This document shows, piece by piece, positions 35,444-49,946 of a stretch of 64,000 bases of DNA. Position numbers and translations under genes: made by a program. The stretch lies in NCBI RefSeq assembly GCF_016907015.1, contig NZ_JAFBBE010000001.1:124001-188000 (forward strand), in the 5' to 3' direction. Origin of the DNA: Oceanisphaera litoralis. Lineage in GTDB: Bacteria > Pseudomonadota > Gammaproteobacteria > Enterobacterales > Aeromonadaceae. Each line of letters starts with the position of its first letter. Position 1 is the stretch's first letter. A model generated the notes under the pieces. It had not been told where the DNA came from. It saw only the letters and a program-made list of their open reading frames with translations, and searched no databases.

Positions 35444-37441
35444 TTAGGCCAGCAGGGCGTTCGCCTTTTCTACCACGTTGTCGACGGTGAAGCCGAACAG
35501 CTTGAACAGATCACCGGCCGGGGCCGATTCACCGAAGGTGGTCATGCCGATGATGTCGCCACCGAAGCCGACATACTTGTACCAGTAGTCCGCAATGCCG
35601 GCTTCCACTGCCAGACGCTTGGTCACGGCGGCGGGCAGCACGCTTTCCTTATAGTCGGCAGACTGGGCATCGAACACGTCGGTACAGGGCAGAGACACCA
35701 CTCGTACCTGCTTGCCGTCGGCACTCAGCTGCTCATAAGCAGCCACGGCCAGCTCGATCTCGGAGCCGGTGGCGATGATGATCAGCTCGGGCGTGCCGGC
35801 ACAGTCTTTCAGCACATAGCCACCCCTGGCCACGTCGGCCAGCTGGGCCTCGGTGCGCTCGATCTGACCCAGGTTCTGACGAGAGAAAATCAGCGAGGTC
35901 GGGCCGTCCTTGCGCTCGATGGCCGCCTTCCAGGCCACGGCAGACTCCACCTGATCACAGGGGCGCCAGGTGCTCATGTTCGGGGTCAGGCGCAGCGCAG
36001 CAATCTGCTCTACCGGCTGGTGAGTCGGGCCGTCTTCACCCAGACCTATGCTGTCGTGGGTATAAACGAAGAGGGAGCGTTGCTTCATCAGTGCCGCCAT
36101 GCGCAGGGCGTTGCGGGCATATTCCGTAAACATCAGGAAGGTGCCGCCGTAAGGCACAAAGCCGCCGTGCAGGGCGATGCCGTTCATGATGGCGCTCATG
36201 CCGAACTCGCGTACACCGTAGTGCAGGTAGTTACCGCTGGCATCTTCGGCGCTGATCGGCTGGGAGCCCTTGTGCATGGTCAGGTTGCTGGGGGCCAGAT
36301 CGGCACTGCCGCCGAGCAGCTCGGGCAGAATGGCACCAAAGGCGTCCAGCGCATTCTGTGACGCCTTGCGGGTGGCAATCTTGGCCGGGTTGGCCTGCAG
36401 CGTCTTGATGAAATCGGCGCTCTGGGCGGCCCAGTCGGCCGGCAGCTCACCGTTGACGCGACGCTTCAGCTCGGCAGCCAGTTCCGGATGCGCGGCGGCG
36501 TAGGCGGCAAACTGCTCATTCCAGGCGGCTTCGGCGGCGGCGCCCTTTTCTTTGGCATTCCAGTCGGCATAGATGTCGGCGGGAATCTCGAACGGCGCAT
36601 GGGTCCAGCCCAGCTGTTCGCGGGTGGCGGCAATTTCCGCCTCGCCCAGGGGGGCGCCGTGACAGTCGTGGCTGCCGCCCTTGTTGGGCGAACCGAAACC
36701 GATCACGGTTTTGCAGCAGATCAGGGTCGGACGGGCGGTATCGGCACGGGCGGCGTCGATGGCGGCGGTCAGGGCCGCGCTGTCGTGGCCGTCTACACCG
36801 GCGATCACCTGCCAGCCGTAGGCTTCGAAACGCTTGGGGGTATCGTCACTGAACCAGCCGTCTACTTCGCCGTCGATGGAGATGCCGTTGTCATCCCAGA
36901 AGGCAATCAGCTTGCCCAGGCCCAGCGTACCCGCCAGGGAGCAGGCTTCGTGGGAGATACCTTCCATCAGGCAGCCGTCACCCAGGAAGGTATAGGTGTG
37001 GTGGTCTACCACCTCATGACCGGGACGGTTGAACTGGGCGGCCAGGGATTTTTCGGCGATGGCCATGCCCACGGCATTGGTGATGCCCTGACCCAGGGGA
37101 CCTGTGGTGGTTTCGATACCCGGCGCATAACCGTACTCCGGGTGGCCCGGGGTCTTGGAGTGCAGTTGACGGAACTGCTTGAGATCGTCGATGGACAGCT
37201 CGTAACCGGTCAGGTGCAGCAAAGAGTACAGCAGCATGGAGCCATGGCCGTTGGACAGAATGAAGCGGTCGCGGTCGGCCCAGTTGGGGTTGGCGGGGTT
37301 GTGCTTGAGGTAATGGCGCCACAACACCTCGGCGATATCCGCCATGCCCATGGGGGCGCCGGGGTGACCGGAATTGGCTTTCTGTACCGCATCCATACTG
37401 AGTGCGCGCACGGCATTGGCCAGCACTTGACGAGAAGGCAT
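35444..37441 (-). CDS. tktA: Transketolase
   Basis: 665 residues (E. coli TktA 663). Thiamine-diphosphate motif GDGCLMEG...[11 protein letters not shown]-terminal HPGAPMGMA and GHGSMLLY, Pyr-domain Glu region and the [14 protein letters not shown] signature are all present. It transfers two-carbon units in the pentose phosphate pathway. AGGAG touches the first ATG (37445-37447) and lies 6 bases before the second (37439-37441), which is chosen. It is divergent from metK. Confidence 0.96.
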   Translation of the reverse strand: MPSRQVLANAVRALSMDAVQKANSGHPGAPMGMADIAEVLWRHYLKHNPANPNWADRDRFILSNGHGSMLLYSLLHLTGYELSIDDLKQFRQLHSKTPGHPEYGYAPGIETTTGPLGQGITNAVGMAIAEKSLAAQFNRPGHEVVDHHTYTFLGDGCLMEGISHEACSLAGTLGLGKLIAFWDDNGISIDGEVDGWFSDDTPKRFEAYGWQVIAGVDGHDSAALTAAIDAARADTARPTLICCKTVIGFGSPNKGGSHDCHGAPLGEAEIAATREQLGWTHAPFEIPADIYADWNAKEKGAAAEAAWNEQFAAYAAAHPELAAELKRRVNGELPADWAAQSADFIKTLQANPAKIATRKASQNALDAFGAILPELLGGSADLAPSNLTMHKGSQPISAEDASGNYLHYGVREFGMSAIMNGIALHGGFVPYGGTFLMFTEYARNALRMAALMKQRSLFVYTHDSIGLGEDGPTHQPVEQIAALRLTPNMSTWRPCDQVESAVAWKAAIERKDGPTSLIFSRQNLGQIERTEAQLADVARGGYVLKDCAGTPELIIIATGSEIELAVAAYEQLSADGKQVRVVSLPCTDVFDAQSADYKESVLPAAVTKRLAVEAGIADYWYKYVGFGGDIIGMTTFGESAPAGDLFKLFGFTVDNVVEKANALLA

Positions 37442-37676
37442 CGACATCTCCTGAGAACATTAACTTGAAAGGGGTGAAGAAAACGGCGGTATTGTCCCAA
37501 AGACGGCCTGAGGGCGCAAATCTAATCTCCCATAGATGAACCTGGACAAAGGAGGCGGCCAGGCGACTTTTTACTGGCAATCGGTGCGACGGCTCTCTAG
37601 AATAGCCATCCAGATGTTAATACCGCCATCAAGGCGCGTCATTACACCCCAGATTAATTCAAGTTAGGAACGTATC

Positions 37677-38837
37677 ATGGCCAGACTGTTTACCTCCGAG
37701 TCCGTATCCGAAGGTCATCCGGACAAAATTGCCGATCAGATCTCCGATGCGGTGCTGGACGCCATCATCGAGCAGGATCCCAAGGCGCGCGTGGCCTGCG
37801 AAAGCTTCGTAAAGACCGGCATGGTGATCGTGGGCGGTGAAATTTCCACCAGCGCCTGGGTCGACATCGAAGAACTGGTACGCCGCACCGTGCGCAACAT
37901 CGGCTACACCAGCTCCGAGATGGGCTTCGACGGCGAAAGCTGCGCCGTGCTCAACGCCATCGGTAAACAGTCTCCGGATATCGCCATGGGCGTGGATCGG
38001 GAAGATGAAGACCCCTACGCCCAGGGTGCCGGCGATCAGGGCCTGATGTTCGGTTATGCCTCCAACGAAACCGACGTGCTGATGCCCGCCCCCGTTACCT
38101 ACGCCCATCGTCTGGTCAAGCGCCAGGCCCATGTGCGCAAGGCTCAGGAGCTGCCCTGGCTGCGCCCGGACGCCAAGTCCCAGGTGACCTTCGTCTACGA
38201 CGACGCCGGCAAGCCGGTGGGCATCGACACCGTGGTGCTGTCTACCCAGCACGGTCCGGACATCGATCAAGCCACCCTGCGTGAAGCCGTGATGGAAATG
38301 ATCATCAAGCCGGTGCTGCCCGCCGAATGGCTGAGCAAAGACACCAAGTACCTCATCAACCCCACCGGCCAGTTCATTATCGGCGGCCCCATGGGTGACT
38401 GTGGTCTGACCGGTCGCAAGATCATCGTCGACACCTACGGCGGCATGGCCCGCCACGGCGGCGGTGCCTTCTCGGGCAAGGATCCGTCCAAGGTGGATCG
38501 TTCCGCCGCCTATGCCGCCCGCTACGTGGCCAAGAACATCGTCGCCGCCGGCCTGGCCGACCGCTGCGAAATTCAGGTTTCCTACGCCATCGGCGTGGCC
38601 GAGCCCACCTCCATCAGCGTGGAAACCTTCGGCACCGGCAAGGTGGCAGAAGAACTGCTCGACGCCCTGGTGCGCGAGCACTTCGATCTGCGCCCCTACG
38701 GCCTGATCCAGATGCTGGACCTGAACCGGCCCATCTACCAGGCCACCGCCGCCTACGGTCACTTCGGTCGGGACGAATTCCCCTGGGAAGCCACCGACAA
38801 GGCCGAACTGCTGCGCGACGCCGCCGGCCTGAAGTAA
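37677..38837 (+). CDS. metK: S-adenosylmethionine synthase
   Basis: 386 residues. It has the N-terminal [20 protein letters not shown], the [12 protein letters not shown] hexapeptide region and the P-loop-like [16 protein letters not shown], all intact. It forms S-adenosylmethionine from ATP and methionine. It opens the metK-sprT-endA-rsmE-gshB-yqgE-yqgF segment. Its own terminator follows directly, so the genes after it need another promoter. Confidence 0.97.
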   Translation: MARLFTSESVSEGHPDKIADQISDAVLDAIIEQDPKARVACESFVKTGMVIVGGEISTSAWVDIEELVRRTVRNIGYTSSEMGFDGESCAVLNAIGKQSPDIAMGVDREDEDPYAQGAGDQGLMFGYASNETDVLMPAPVTYAHRLVKRQAHVRKAQELPWLRPDAKSQVTFVYDDAGKPVGIDTVVLSTQHGPDIDQATLREAVMEMIIKPVLPAEWLSKDTKYLINPTGQFIIGGPMGDCGLTGRKIIVDTYGGMARHGGGAFSGKDPSKVDRSAAYAARYVAKNIVAAGLADRCEIQVSYAIGVAEPTSISVETFGTGKVAEELLDALVREHFDLRPYGLIQMLDLNRPIYQATAAYGHFGRDEFPWEATDKAELLRDAAGLK

Positions 38838-38842
38838 GTGAG

Positions 38843-38870
38843 AAAGGGGAAGCAACTGCTTCCCCTTTTT
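38843..38870 (+). terminator. Terminator after metK
   Basis: AAAGGGGAAGC-AACT-GCTTCCCCTTTTT, 11-bp perfect stem with T-tract, 6 bp after the stop codon. Confidence 0.95.
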
Positions 38871-38978
38871 GATCGTGCACATTTTACAGCCGCTGGCACA
38901 CATGTTGGGATTCGCTTCGCTCATCGCCAACCTACGCCCAAAAGCATCGGTGTGTTGTAGGATCGGGTTTAGCCGGCC

Positions 38979-39530
38979 ATGAATGTTAAAGTGCCTGAAA
39001 ACGACGTTGCTGCCATGAAACCTGACGAAGCCCTTTGCCAGCGCGTACTCAACCGGGTCACCGAGTGCATGGCACTGGCCGCTCGCCACACCGGCCGGGA
39101 CTTTGACCCGCCCACGGTGCGCTTCAACCAGCGTGGTCGCATCGCCGGCTCGGCCTGGCTGGAACGCTGGGAGTTACGCTTCAATCCGGTATTGCTGGCC
39201 GACAACGAGGCCGACTTCATGGCCGACATCATTCCCCATGAAGTGACTCACCTGGTTGCCTTTGCCTGTTTCGGCAAGGTCAAGCCGCACGGTCGGGAAT
39301 GGCAGCACATCATGCGGTCGGTGTTCGGGCTAGAGCCGCGCACCCGGCACCGGCTGAACACCGCCAGGGTCGCTCCCACCTTTGCATACGACTGCGGCTG
39401 TCGCCGGCATCAACTGAGTTTGCGCCGCCATAACAAGGTTCAACGCGGCAAACAGCGCTATCAATGCCTGCATTGTAATACACTGTTGTCGCTATCCGTG
39501 ACCGACACCACCAGAAGGAAAGTCCCATGA
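38979..39530 (+). CDS. sprT: SprT family zinc metalloprotease-like protein
   Basis: 183 residues. The zinc-binding HEVTH motif sits in IIPHEVTHLVAFACFG (about residue 88), the conserved PHGREW follows, and a C-terminal zinc ribbon is formed by YDCGC...YQCLHC. E. coli SprT lies in the same metK-endA interval. An internal ATG at 39018 is an alternative start. The stop overlaps the next gene by 4 bp. Confidence 0.93.
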   Translation: MNVKVPENDVAAMKPDEALCQRVLNRVTECMALAARHTGRDFDPPTVRFNQRGRIAGSAWLERWELRFNPVLLADNEADFMADIIPHEVTHLVAFACFGKVKPHGREWQHIMRSVFGLEPRTRHRLNTARVAPTFAYDCGCRRHQLSLRRHNKVQRGKQRYQCLHCNTLLSLSVTDTTRRKVP

Positions 39531-39997
39531 TCAAGATTGGCGATAAGCTGCCCGAACAGACCTTTACCTTTATCACCGACGCCGGTAAAAACAGTGCCGA
39601 CAGCGCCGCGCTCTTTGGCGGCAAGAAAGTGGTTATCTTTGCCGTACCCGGCGCCTTTACCCCCACCTGCTCCAACGCCCATTTACCCGGTTTTGTGGCG
39701 CTGGCCGACCGGTTCAAGGCCAGGGGCGTGGAGCTATTCTGCCTGTCGGTCAACGATGCCTTCGTAATGCGCGCCTGGCAGCAGGTCCAGCATGCCGATG
39801 CCATCACCATGCTGGCCGATGGCGCCGGTACCTTCACCCAGGCATTGGGCCTGGCGAAAGACACCGGTGACTTCGGCGGCCTGCGGGCCCGGCGCTTTGC
39901 GCTGGTGGCAGAAAATGGCGTGGTCACCGCCCTGCAACTGGAAGCGCCGGGCAAGTTTGAAGTCTCTTCCGCCGAGGCCATGCTGGCTCTGGTGTAA
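39527..39997 (+). CDS. Prx5-type peroxiredoxin
   Basis: 156 residues, with the peroxidatic site PGAFTPTCSNAHLPGF (Cys at about 49) followed by the KKVVIFAVP strand before it and an Arg in the LRARRFALV stretch. It lacks the glutaredoxin extension found in some relatives, so the reductant is probably glutathione or thioredoxin. Insertion between sprT and endA is unlike E. coli. Translationally coupled to sprT by an ATGA overlap. Confidence 0.92.
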   Translation: MIKIGDKLPEQTFTFITDAGKNSADSAALFGGKKVVIFAVPGAFTPTCSNAHLPGFVALADRFKARGVELFCLSVNDAFVMRAWQQVQHADAITMLADGAGTFTQALGLAKDTGDFGGLRARRFALVAENGVVTALQLEAPGKFEVSSAEAMLALV

Positions 39998-40007
39998 TAC
40001 CAGTGCG

Positions 40008-40037
40008 GGGACGGGAGATCGAAACCACTCCCGTCCC
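40008..40037. repeat. Hairpin after the peroxiredoxin gene
   Basis: GGGACGGGAG and CTCCCGTCCC (10-bp perfect arms, 10-base loop). A further CCCCGTCC motif follows. No T-tract, so termination is uncertain. It resembles the other variable-arm intergenic palindromes at 43.56, 49.84 and 55.2 kb in layout. Confidence 0.55.
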
Positions 40038-40155
40038 TAATCCCCGTCCTTTTCCTCCTCACTTTCACCCCCTGCACTCCCGCCATGCGCCCTTTCCCCG
40101 CCCCCGCCGCGGGTGGTAAACTCGCCTTATTACAAGACCATAAAAATAACGAGTC

Positions 40156-40860
40156 GTGCGCTATTTCATTTTATGTTTGGGCTTTTGCTCCTGGCTGGCC
40201 TATGGCGAAGCCTTGTCCTTTCGTCAGGCCAAAAAAGTGGCCCCCGGTATTTATACCGACTATCCGGTGAGCTTTTACTGCGGTTGCCCCATCGGTGCCC
40301 AGGGCAAGAAACTGGTACCTGATCTGGAGCGCTGTGGCTATCAGGTGCGCAAACAGCAGAAGCGGGCCGGCCGCATCGAATGGGAACATGTCGTTCCGGC
40401 CTGGGAATTCGGCCATCAGCGCCAGTGCTGGCAGCAGGGTGGCCGCAAGAACTGTACCCGCAGCGATGCCCTGTTCAAACAGATGGAAGGCGATTTGCAC
40501 AATCTGGTGCCGGCGGTGGGCGAGGTCAACGGCGACCGCTCCAATTACCGTTTTTCCGAGTGGAACGGCAGGCCAAACCAGTATGGCCGCTGCCAGATGC
40601 TGGTCGACTTCAAGGGCCGAAAAGTACAGCCTCCCGAGGCCAGCCGGGGCGCCATTGCCCGTACCTATCTGTACATGCAGCAGCAATACCGGCTGAACAT
40701 CGCCTCCCAGCAGCTGAAACTGTTTGCAGCCTGGAACCGGCAATATCCGGCCAGCCAATGGGAATGCGAGCGGGACAAACGCATCGGCCGCGTTCAAGGC
40801 AACCACAACCCCTTTGTTCAGGAGCAGTGCAAACATTATGCGTATACCTCGAATCCATGA
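40156..40860 (+). CDS. endA: Periplasmic DNA-specific endonuclease I
   Basis: 234 residues. Signal peptide [19 protein letters not shown], then a mature beta-beta-alpha-metal nuclease with the active-site sequence [14 protein letters not shown] (His general base) and the metal-site Asn region [20 protein letters not shown]. Cysteines at several positions suggest disulfides, as in the Vibrio enzyme Vvn. Start codon is GTG (40156) with a weak ACGAG ribosome site. Confidence 0.94.
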   Translation: MRYFILCLGFCSWLAYGEALSFRQAKKVAPGIYTDYPVSFYCGCPIGAQGKKLVPDLERCGYQVRKQQKRAGRIEWEHVVPAWEFGHQRQCWQQGGRKNCTRSDALFKQMEGDLHNLVPAVGEVNGDRSNYRFSEWNGRPNQYGRCQMLVDFKGRKVQPPEASRGAIARTYLYMQQQYRLNIASQQLKLFAAWNRQYPASQWECERDKRIGRVQGNHNPFVQEQCKHYAYTSNP

Positions 40861-41569
40861 GCCAAGCCCGCTTGCCACCGGCCAGGAGCTGAACCTGTCA
40901 GAAGACTGCGCCAACCACGTGGGCCGGGTGCTGCGCATGCAGGCCGGCCAGACCCTGGCGCTGTTTAACGGCGAGGGCGGCCAGTACGCCGCCGAGATAG
41001 TGGAAGCCGGCAAGAAAAGCGTGCGGGTAAGAGTGGGCCAGTTCAGCGCCGATGAGCTGGAGTCTCCCCTGCACTTTCACCTGGGCCAGGTGGTCAGCCG
41101 GGGCGACAAGATGGAGTTCACCATTCAGAAGTCGGTCGAACTGGGCGTGAATGTGATCACCCCGCTGTTTTCCAGTCGCTGCGGCGTCAAGCTGAGCGGC
41201 GAACGGCTGGAAAAAAAGCTGCAACAGTGGCAGAACATCGCCATTGCCGCCTGCGAACAATGCGGCCGCAACCGGGTGCCCGTCATTCGCCCGGCCATGT
41301 CTCTGGAGCAGTGGCTGGCGGAAGACACGGCCGAGCTCAAGCTCAACCTGCACCCCCGCGCCGACCATAGCGTGAATACCTTGCCGCCCCCCGAGGCCGG
41401 CGTGCGCCTGCTGATCGGCCCCGAAGGCGGGCTGTCGGACGAGGAAATTGTCACCGCCCGTGAGCGCGGCTTTATTGATATACTGCTCGGTCCCCGGGTA
41501 CTGAGAACCGAAACCGCGGCCCTGACCGCCATCACCGCCCTGCAATGCCGATTTGGAGATCTTGCATGA
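40838..41569 (+). CDS. rsmE: 16S rRNA m3U1498 methyltransferase
   Basis: 243 residues, the E. coli length. An N-terminal PUA-like RNA-binding domain is followed by a SPOUT methyltransferase domain with the knot signature [14 protein letters not shown] and [15 protein letters not shown]. It overlaps endA by 23 bp, with GGAG located inside endA but rather far (15 bases) from the ATG at 40838. Confidence 0.95.
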   Translation: MRIPRIHEPSPLATGQELNLSEDCANHVGRVLRMQAGQTLALFNGEGGQYAAEIVEAGKKSVRVRVGQFSADELESPLHFHLGQVVSRGDKMEFTIQKSVELGVNVITPLFSSRCGVKLSGERLEKKLQQWQNIAIAACEQCGRNRVPVIRPAMSLEQWLAEDTAELKLNLHPRADHSVNTLPPPEAGVRLLIGPEGGLSDEEIVTARERGFIDILLGPRVLRTETAALTAITALQCRFGDLA

Positions 41570-42513
41570 CCATTAAACTGGGAATCGTGATGGACCCCAT
41601 CCAGTCCATCAACATCAAGAAAGACACCAGCTTCGCCATGCTGCTGGAAGCCCAGCACCGTGGCTACGAGCTGTGGTATATGGAGATGAGCGACCTGAGC
41701 CTGCGCGACGGGGAAGCCTTCGGCCACATGGCCCGGCTGACCGTAAAGGAAGACGCCAGCCAGTGGTTCACCCTGGAAGAGGCCGTGCGCCAGCCGTTGA
41801 GTTCGCTCGACGTGATCCTGATGCGCAAGGACCCGCCGTTCGACACCGAATTCATTTACGCCACCTACCTGCTGGAGCGGGCCGAGGGCGAAGGCACTCT
41901 CATCGTCAACAAGCCCCAGAGCCTGCGTGACGCCAACGAAAAACTGTATACCGCCTGGTTTTCCGAGTTCACTCCCCCCACCCTGGTCAGCCGCAAGGCC
42001 AGTGATATCCGTGCCTTTCATCAGGAGCACAAGGACATCATCATCAAGCCGCTCGACGGCATGGGTGGCGCCTCGATTTTTCGGGTGAAACAGGACGACC
42101 CCAACCTGGGCGTGATCATCGAAACCCTCACCGAGCACGGCAGCCGCTATTGCATGGTGCAGGCGTATATTCCCGCCATTACCGAAGGCGACAAGCGGGT
42201 GCTGGTGGTGGATGGCGAGCCGGTACCCTACTGCCTGGCCCGTATACCCCAGGGGGGAGAAACCCGCGGTAACCTGGCCGCCGGCGGCCGGGGCGAGGCT
42301 CGCCCCCTCAGCGACAGCGACCGCCGCATCGCCGAGGCTCTGGGCCCGGTGCTCAAGGAAAAGGGGCTGATCTTCGTGGGGCTGGATATTATCGGTGATA
42401 AACTGACCGAGGTGAATGTCACCAGCCCGACCTGTGTGCGGGAAATCGAGGCTGCCTTTCCGGTCAACATCGCCGGCATGCTGATGGACGCCATCGAAAA
42501 ACGTCTATCCTGA
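41566..42513 (+). CDS. gshB: Glutathione synthetase
   Basis: 315 residues (E. coli 316), ATP-grasp fold. N-terminal [22 protein letters not shown], substrate region [22 protein letters not shown]-binding [14 protein letters not shown], and the metal-binding [15 protein letters not shown]. It adds glycine to gamma-glutamylcysteine. Start overlaps the rsmE stop (ATGA); GGAG is 8 bases upstream. Confidence 0.97.
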   Translation: MTIKLGIVMDPIQSINIKKDTSFAMLLEAQHRGYELWYMEMSDLSLRDGEAFGHMARLTVKEDASQWFTLEEAVRQPLSSLDVILMRKDPPFDTEFIYATYLLERAEGEGTLIVNKPQSLRDANEKLYTAWFSEFTPPTLVSRKASDIRAFHQEHKDIIIKPLDGMGGASIFRVKQDDPNLGVIIETLTEHGSRYCMVQAYIPAITEGDKRVLVVDGEPVPYCLARIPQGGETRGNLAAGGRGEARPLSDSDRRIAEALGPVLKEKGLIFVGLDIIGDKLTEVNVTSPTCVREIEAAFPVNIAGMLMDAIEKRLS

Positions 42514-42585
42514 CAGTAAGGCTCCGACCCGTACCCCCGTCTGCCTTGTGCCGGCGGGGCCATTATCGACCCAAGACGAGATGAC

Positions 42586-43140
42586 ATGGACTCATTGCAA
42601 CATCATTTTCTTATTGCCATGCCCAGCCTCAAAGACCCCTTCTTCGCCGGCTCAGTGACCTATATTTGCGAGCACAACGACGAAGGCGCCATGGGGCTGG
42701 TGATCAACATTCCCATCGATATGCCGCTGCATGAGCTGTTGCATCAGCTGAAGATGGCACCCGATGACGAGTCTGAACTGGACAAGCCGGTGCTGCAGGG
42801 TGGCCCTGTGGCCGCCGATCGGGGCTTTGTATTACACAGTCCGGTGGAAGGATTCAGTTCGAGCCAGTTGCTGACCGATAACCTGATGATTACCACTTCT
42901 CCCGACGTGCTGGAAACCCTGGGCACAGAACAGGCGCCCGAGCACTATCTGGTTGCCCTGGGCTATGCCGGCTGGACCCCGGGGCAGCTGGAACAGGAAT
43001 TGACCGAAAACAGCTGGCTGACCATTCCCGCCGACACGACGCTTATCTTCGATACTCCCCTCGCCCAGCGCTGGCATCAGGCCATCGCCCGGTTAGGGAT
43101 AGACGCCCGTCACCTCTCGTCTCAGGTAGGTCACGCATGA
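42586..43140 (+). CDS. yqgE: YqgE/AlgH family protein (UPF0301)
   Basis: 184 residues with the family sequences [23 protein letters not shown] and [41 protein letters not shown]. The biochemical role is unknown. It is always found next to yqgF; the two overlap by 4 bp here. Confidence 0.94.
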   Translation: MDSLQHHFLIAMPSLKDPFFAGSVTYICEHNDEGAMGLVINIPIDMPLHELLHQLKMAPDDESELDKPVLQGGPVAADRGFVLHSPVEGFSSSQLLTDNLMITTSPDVLETLGTEQAPEHYLVALGYAGWTPGQLEQELTENSWLTIPADTTLIFDTPLAQRWHQAIARLGIDARHLSSQVGHA

Positions 43141-43559
43141 GCCTGACCTTGCTGGGCTTCGACTACGGCACCAAGAGCATCGGTGTGGCGATAGGGCAGC
43201 AGATCACCGCCTCGGCTCGCCCCCTGCTGGCGCTGAAGGCCAACGAAGGCGTGCCCAACTGGGATCAGATAGCGGCCTTGCTGAAAGAATGGCAACCGGC
43301 GCTGCTGGTGGTCGGCCTGCCACTCAACATGGACGGTACCGAGCAGGACATCAGCCGCCGCGCCCGCAAGTTCGCCAACCGGCTGCACGGTCGCTTCGGC
43401 ATCAGGGTCGAGCTGCAGGACGAGCGCCTCACCACTACCGACGCCCGCGCCCGCCTGTTCGAGGCCGGTGGCTACAAGGCCCTGGGCAAGGGCGCGGTCG
43501 ATGCGGTGTCGGCCCAGTTGATCCTGGAGTCCTGGATGGAGAGTCACGGCGAGGGGTGA
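43137..43559 (+). CDS. yqgF: YqgF/RuvX, RNase-H-fold nuclease for 16S rRNA maturation
   Basis: 140 residues. RNase-H-like fold with catalytic acidic residues in [16 protein letters not shown] (Asp), [10 protein letters not shown] (Glu/Asp) and [12 protein letters not shown] (Asp). E. coli YqgF processes the 5' end of pre-16S rRNA; it is also called a putative Holliday junction resolvase. Last gene of the series; the stop codon lies within an inverted repeat. Confidence 0.95.
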   Translation: MSLTLLGFDYGTKSIGVAIGQQITASARPLLALKANEGVPNWDQIAALLKEWQPALLVVGLPLNMDGTEQDISRRARKFANRLHGRFGIRVELQDERLTTTDARARLFEAGGYKALGKGAVDAVSAQLILESWMESHGEG

Positions 43560-43600
43560 GGCGTGAAAACTCCCCTCACCCCTCACGCTTTACTCCTCAC
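43552..43600. repeat. Variable-arm palindrome overlapping the end of yqgF
   Basis: AGGGGTGAGG (43552-43561) pairs with CCTCACCCCT (43574-43583), and GCGTGA (43561-43566) with TCACGC (43583-43588). The 3' arm continues as heptamer-like CTCACGC and CTCCTCA steps. Similar in build to the element at 49841-49900. Confidence 0.6.
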
Positions 43601-43610
43601 AGACTACAAA

Positions 43611-43641
43611 AAACAAAAAACCCGCCGAAGCGGGTTTTTTT
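43611..43641. terminator. Bidirectional terminator between yqgF and the cold-shock gene
   Basis: CCCGC-CGAA-GCGGG with A8 on the left and T8 on the right. It serves the convergent genes on both sides. Confidence 0.9.
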
Positions 43642-43665
43642 AGGTCTTGAATTACCGAAGGGTAA

Positions 43666-43869
43666 TTACAGAACCTGAATCTGTGAAGCCTGCGGACCCT
43701 TGGCACCTTCGGTAGCGGTGTAGGATACGGCCTGGCCTTCTGCCAGGGTTTTGAAGCCACTGCCGACGATTTCGGAGAAGTGGGCGAACAGGTCTTTGCT
43801 GCCGTCAGCCGGAGTGATGAAACCAAAACCTTTTGCTTCGTTGAACCATTTTACGGTACCGTTAGCCAT
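43666..43869 (-). CDS. Cold-shock domain protein (CspA/CspE family)
   Basis: 67 residues. RNP1 KGFGFITP and RNP2 DLFAHFSEI nucleic-acid-binding motifs are intact in an otherwise standard CSD ([18 protein letters not shown]). It binds single-stranded RNA and DNA, melting secondary structure or antiterminating. AAGGTAAG lies before the ATG. A leader of about 136 bases (see promoter) fits a post-transcriptionally controlled csp mRNA, but no canonical cold box was found. Confidence 0.93.
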   Translation of the reverse strand: MANGTVKWFNEAKGFGFITPADGSKDLFAHFSEIVGSGFKTLAEGQAVSYTATEGAKGPQASQIQVL

Positions 43870-44011
43870 TTTATCTTACCTTTATATTAGTGACGAGCTT
43901 ATGCTCGGAAAATGCAACAAATATCAAATAAGGGAAGCTTGGTGACTGTAGTGCCATAAGGAACGAACAATGTACAACGGCCGCGCTAACTTGAATCTTT
44001 TGCTGAGGTGC

Positions 44012-44040
44012 ACTCTACGGGAGTCGTGGGGTGGCGTCAA
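44012..44040 (-). promoter_or_regulatory. Sigma-70 promoter of the cold-shock gene
   Basis: TTGACG (44035-44040), a 17-bp spacer, TAGAGT (44012-44017), read leftward. The implied 5' leader covers about 43870-44005. Confidence 0.6.
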
Positions 44041-44079
44041 ACACTATCGTGAATATTTTTGTGTGTTATTTGACCAATA

Positions 44080-44107
44080 AAAAAGGCGCCTCTCGGCGCC
44101 TTTTTTC
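44080..44107 (-). terminator. Terminator after carB
   Basis: AAAAAGGCGCC-GAGA-GGCGCCTTTTTT read leftward, 47 bp beyond the carB stop. Confidence 0.92.
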
Positions 44108-44153
44108 TCATTACACTATTTTTTGCATTGGACTATTTCGATCGCCAGGTCGC

Positions 44154-47381
<3,228 letters not shown>

Positions 47382-47397
47382 GACTCTTCCCTACTCC

Positions 47398-48534
47398 TTA
47401 CGCGCGGTACTGCTTAATCAAATCGATAAAGTGGTCGAACAGGTCGGCCGCTTCATGCGGGCCCGGGCTCGCCTCGGGGTGACCCTGGAAGCTGAACGCC
47501 GGCTTGTCGGTGCGATGAATACCCTGCAGGGTGCCATCGAACAGCGACACATGGGTGGCGCGCACGTTGTCGGGTAACGAGCTTTCGTCCACCGCAAAGC
47601 CGTGGTTCTGGCTGGTGATCATCACCACATTCTTGTCCAGATCTTTCACCGGATGGTTGGCACCGTGATGACCGTGGCCCATTTTCATGGTTTTGGCGCC
47701 GCTGGCCAGGCCCAGTAACTGGTGACCCAGGCAGATGCCGAATACCGGAATATCGGTTTCCAGGAAGCTTTTTATGGCACTGATGGCGTAGTCGCAGGGC
47801 TCGGGGTCACCGGGGCCGTTGGACAGGAAGATACCGTCCGGGTTCATGGCCAGCACCTCGGCAGCCGAAGTCTGGGCCGGCACCACGGTCAGGCGACAGC
47901 CGCGGTCTACCAGCATGCGCAGTATGTTGCGCTTGACGCCGTAGTCATAGGCCACCACATGATAAGGCAGCTCGCTCTCGGCCGGTTGGCTGTGGCCTTC
48001 GCCCAGCGTCCAGCTGCCTTCATGCCAGGCATAGGCTTCACCTGTGGTGACTTCCTTCGCCAGATCCATGCCTTTCAGGCCAGGGAACGCCTTGGCTTCT
48101 GCCAGGGCCGCCGCCTCGTCCAGATTGGCACCGGCGATGATACAGCCGGCCTGAGCGCCTTTTTCGCGCAGAATGCGGGTCAGCTTGCGAGTATCGATAT
48201 CGGCAATACCCACTATGTTATGGGCTTTCAGGTAGTCAGACAGGGAGCGCTGATTGCGGAAGTTAGAGGCGAATATGGGCAGATCACGAATGATCAGGCC
48301 CTGGGCATGCACCCGATCGGACTCTTCATCTTCAGCATTAGTGCCGGTATTGCCTATATGAGGATAAGTAAGCGTAACGATTTGACGGGAATAAGACGGG
48401 TCGGTGAGGATTTCCTGGTATCCCGTCATCGACGTATTGAATACCACTTCACCGACGGAACAACCGTCGGCACCGATGGCTGTACCGCGAAAGACTGAAC
48501 CGTCTTCCAATACGAGCAGCGCTGAGTGAGTCAA
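47398..48534 (-). CDS. carA: Carbamoyl-phosphate synthase small (glutaminase) subunit
   Basis: 378 residues. Class I glutamine amidotransferase site with catalytic Cys in [13 protein letters not shown] and His/Glu in [12 protein letters not shown]. The N-terminal half ([14 protein letters not shown]) contacts CarB. GGAGG lies 5 bases before TTG 48532-48534 and overlaps the next possible TTG upstream, so the TTG at 48534 is chosen; there is no ATG nearby. First gene of carAB. Confidence 0.97.
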   Translation of the reverse strand: MTHSALLVLEDGSVFRGTAIGADGCSVGEVVFNTSMTGYQEILTDPSYSRQIVTLTYPHIGNTGTNAEDEESDRVHAQGLIIRDLPIFASNFRNQRSLSDYLKAHNIVGIADIDTRKLTRILREKGAQAGCIIAGANLDEAAALAEAKAFPGLKGMDLAKEVTTGEAYAWHEGSWTLGEGHSQPAESELPYHVVAYDYGVKRNILRMLVDRGCRLTVVPAQTSAAEVLAMNPDGIFLSNGPGDPEPCDYAISAIKSFLETDIPVFGICLGHQLLGLASGAKTMKMGHGHHGANHPVKDLDKNVVMITSQNHGFAVDESSLPDNVRATHVSLFDGTLQGIHRTDKPAFSFQGHPEASPGPHEAADLFDHFIDLIKQYRA

Positions 48535-48546
48535 GACAACCTCCAA

Positions 48547-48949
48547 GTTAATTCTTATAAATCAACAATTTACCTGGCTGTCCCGGAATACAGACAAAAA
48601 AAATATTACTGCATCCCGGCTAATACTGGGCAAATTCTGCGTATCTTATATAAAAGCGGCGTTTTCGACAAACTTTTTCGTTAAAAACCTTTCATGTCGC
48701 CGGATAACAGAGAAAATCGAAATAAAAACCGACAAAAAATGCATAAAGAACAAAATGAAAGAGATTTAGCTGTATAAATTCACGATTGGAATAAAATATG
48801 AAAGAAAGGTATGTAAAACAAAAAACAATCAAATAAACGCTTAAAAATCAGATTGTTACAATTTCAATTAAAGCGACGAAACCGGCTTCAACTCATGTTT
48901 TACTGGGGGTAAAACATGCAGGAAGAGCCGGATTCATCGCATAAACACA
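48547..48949. promoter_or_regulatory. carAB promoter region and dapB 3' hairpin
   Basis: 403 bp, strikingly AT-rich, without a gene. Next to the dapB stop (48882-48931) CCGGCT...AGCCGG and a perfect ATGTTTTAC/GTAAAACAT stem (48895-48903, 48909-48917) form a large hairpin without a T-tract. The remainder should hold carAB control sites; TGTATAAATTCA (48771-48782) resembles a shortened ARG box but is too weak to call. Confidence 0.5.
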
Positions 48950-49786
<837 letters not shown>

Positions 49787-49840
49787 CTAGGGTAAGCCGA
49801 AAGTTTGCCAGATAAGCGCTGGCTTTAAAACGAAAAAGCA

Positions 49841-49892
49841 GTAAGGAGTAAGGCGAGAGAGGATCATGACTAATCACGCCTTACTCCTTACT
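49841..49892. repeat. 16-bp perfect inverted repeat between dapB and fklB
   Basis: AGTAAGGAGTAAGGCG (49841-49856) and CGCCTTACTCCTTACT (49877-49892) with a 20-base loop. The arms are built of 7-base steps (AGTAAGG/AGTAAGG), like the heptamer-based palindromes at 43552 and 55195. Confidence 0.75.
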
Positions 49893-49913
49893 CTTCACCT
49901 TCTTTCAAAGGCA

Positions 49914-49943
49914 TAAAAAAACCGGCGGCTGCCGGTTTTTTCA
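49914..49943 (-). terminator. Terminator after fklB
   Basis: AACCGGC-AGCC-GCCGGTT with flanking A and T runs, read leftward, 3 bp beyond the stop codon. Confidence 0.9.
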
Positions 49944-49946
49944 AAA

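Noticed and set aside
37590-37625. Possible MetJ boxes upstream of metK (AGCCATCC, AGATGTTA)
   Set aside because: Only about five of eight positions match AGACGTCT in each; too weak to claim.
48771-48782. Possible ARG box upstream of carAB (TGTATAAATTCA)
   Set aside because: Two bases shorter than the ArgR consensus and not paired with a second box at the usual spacing.
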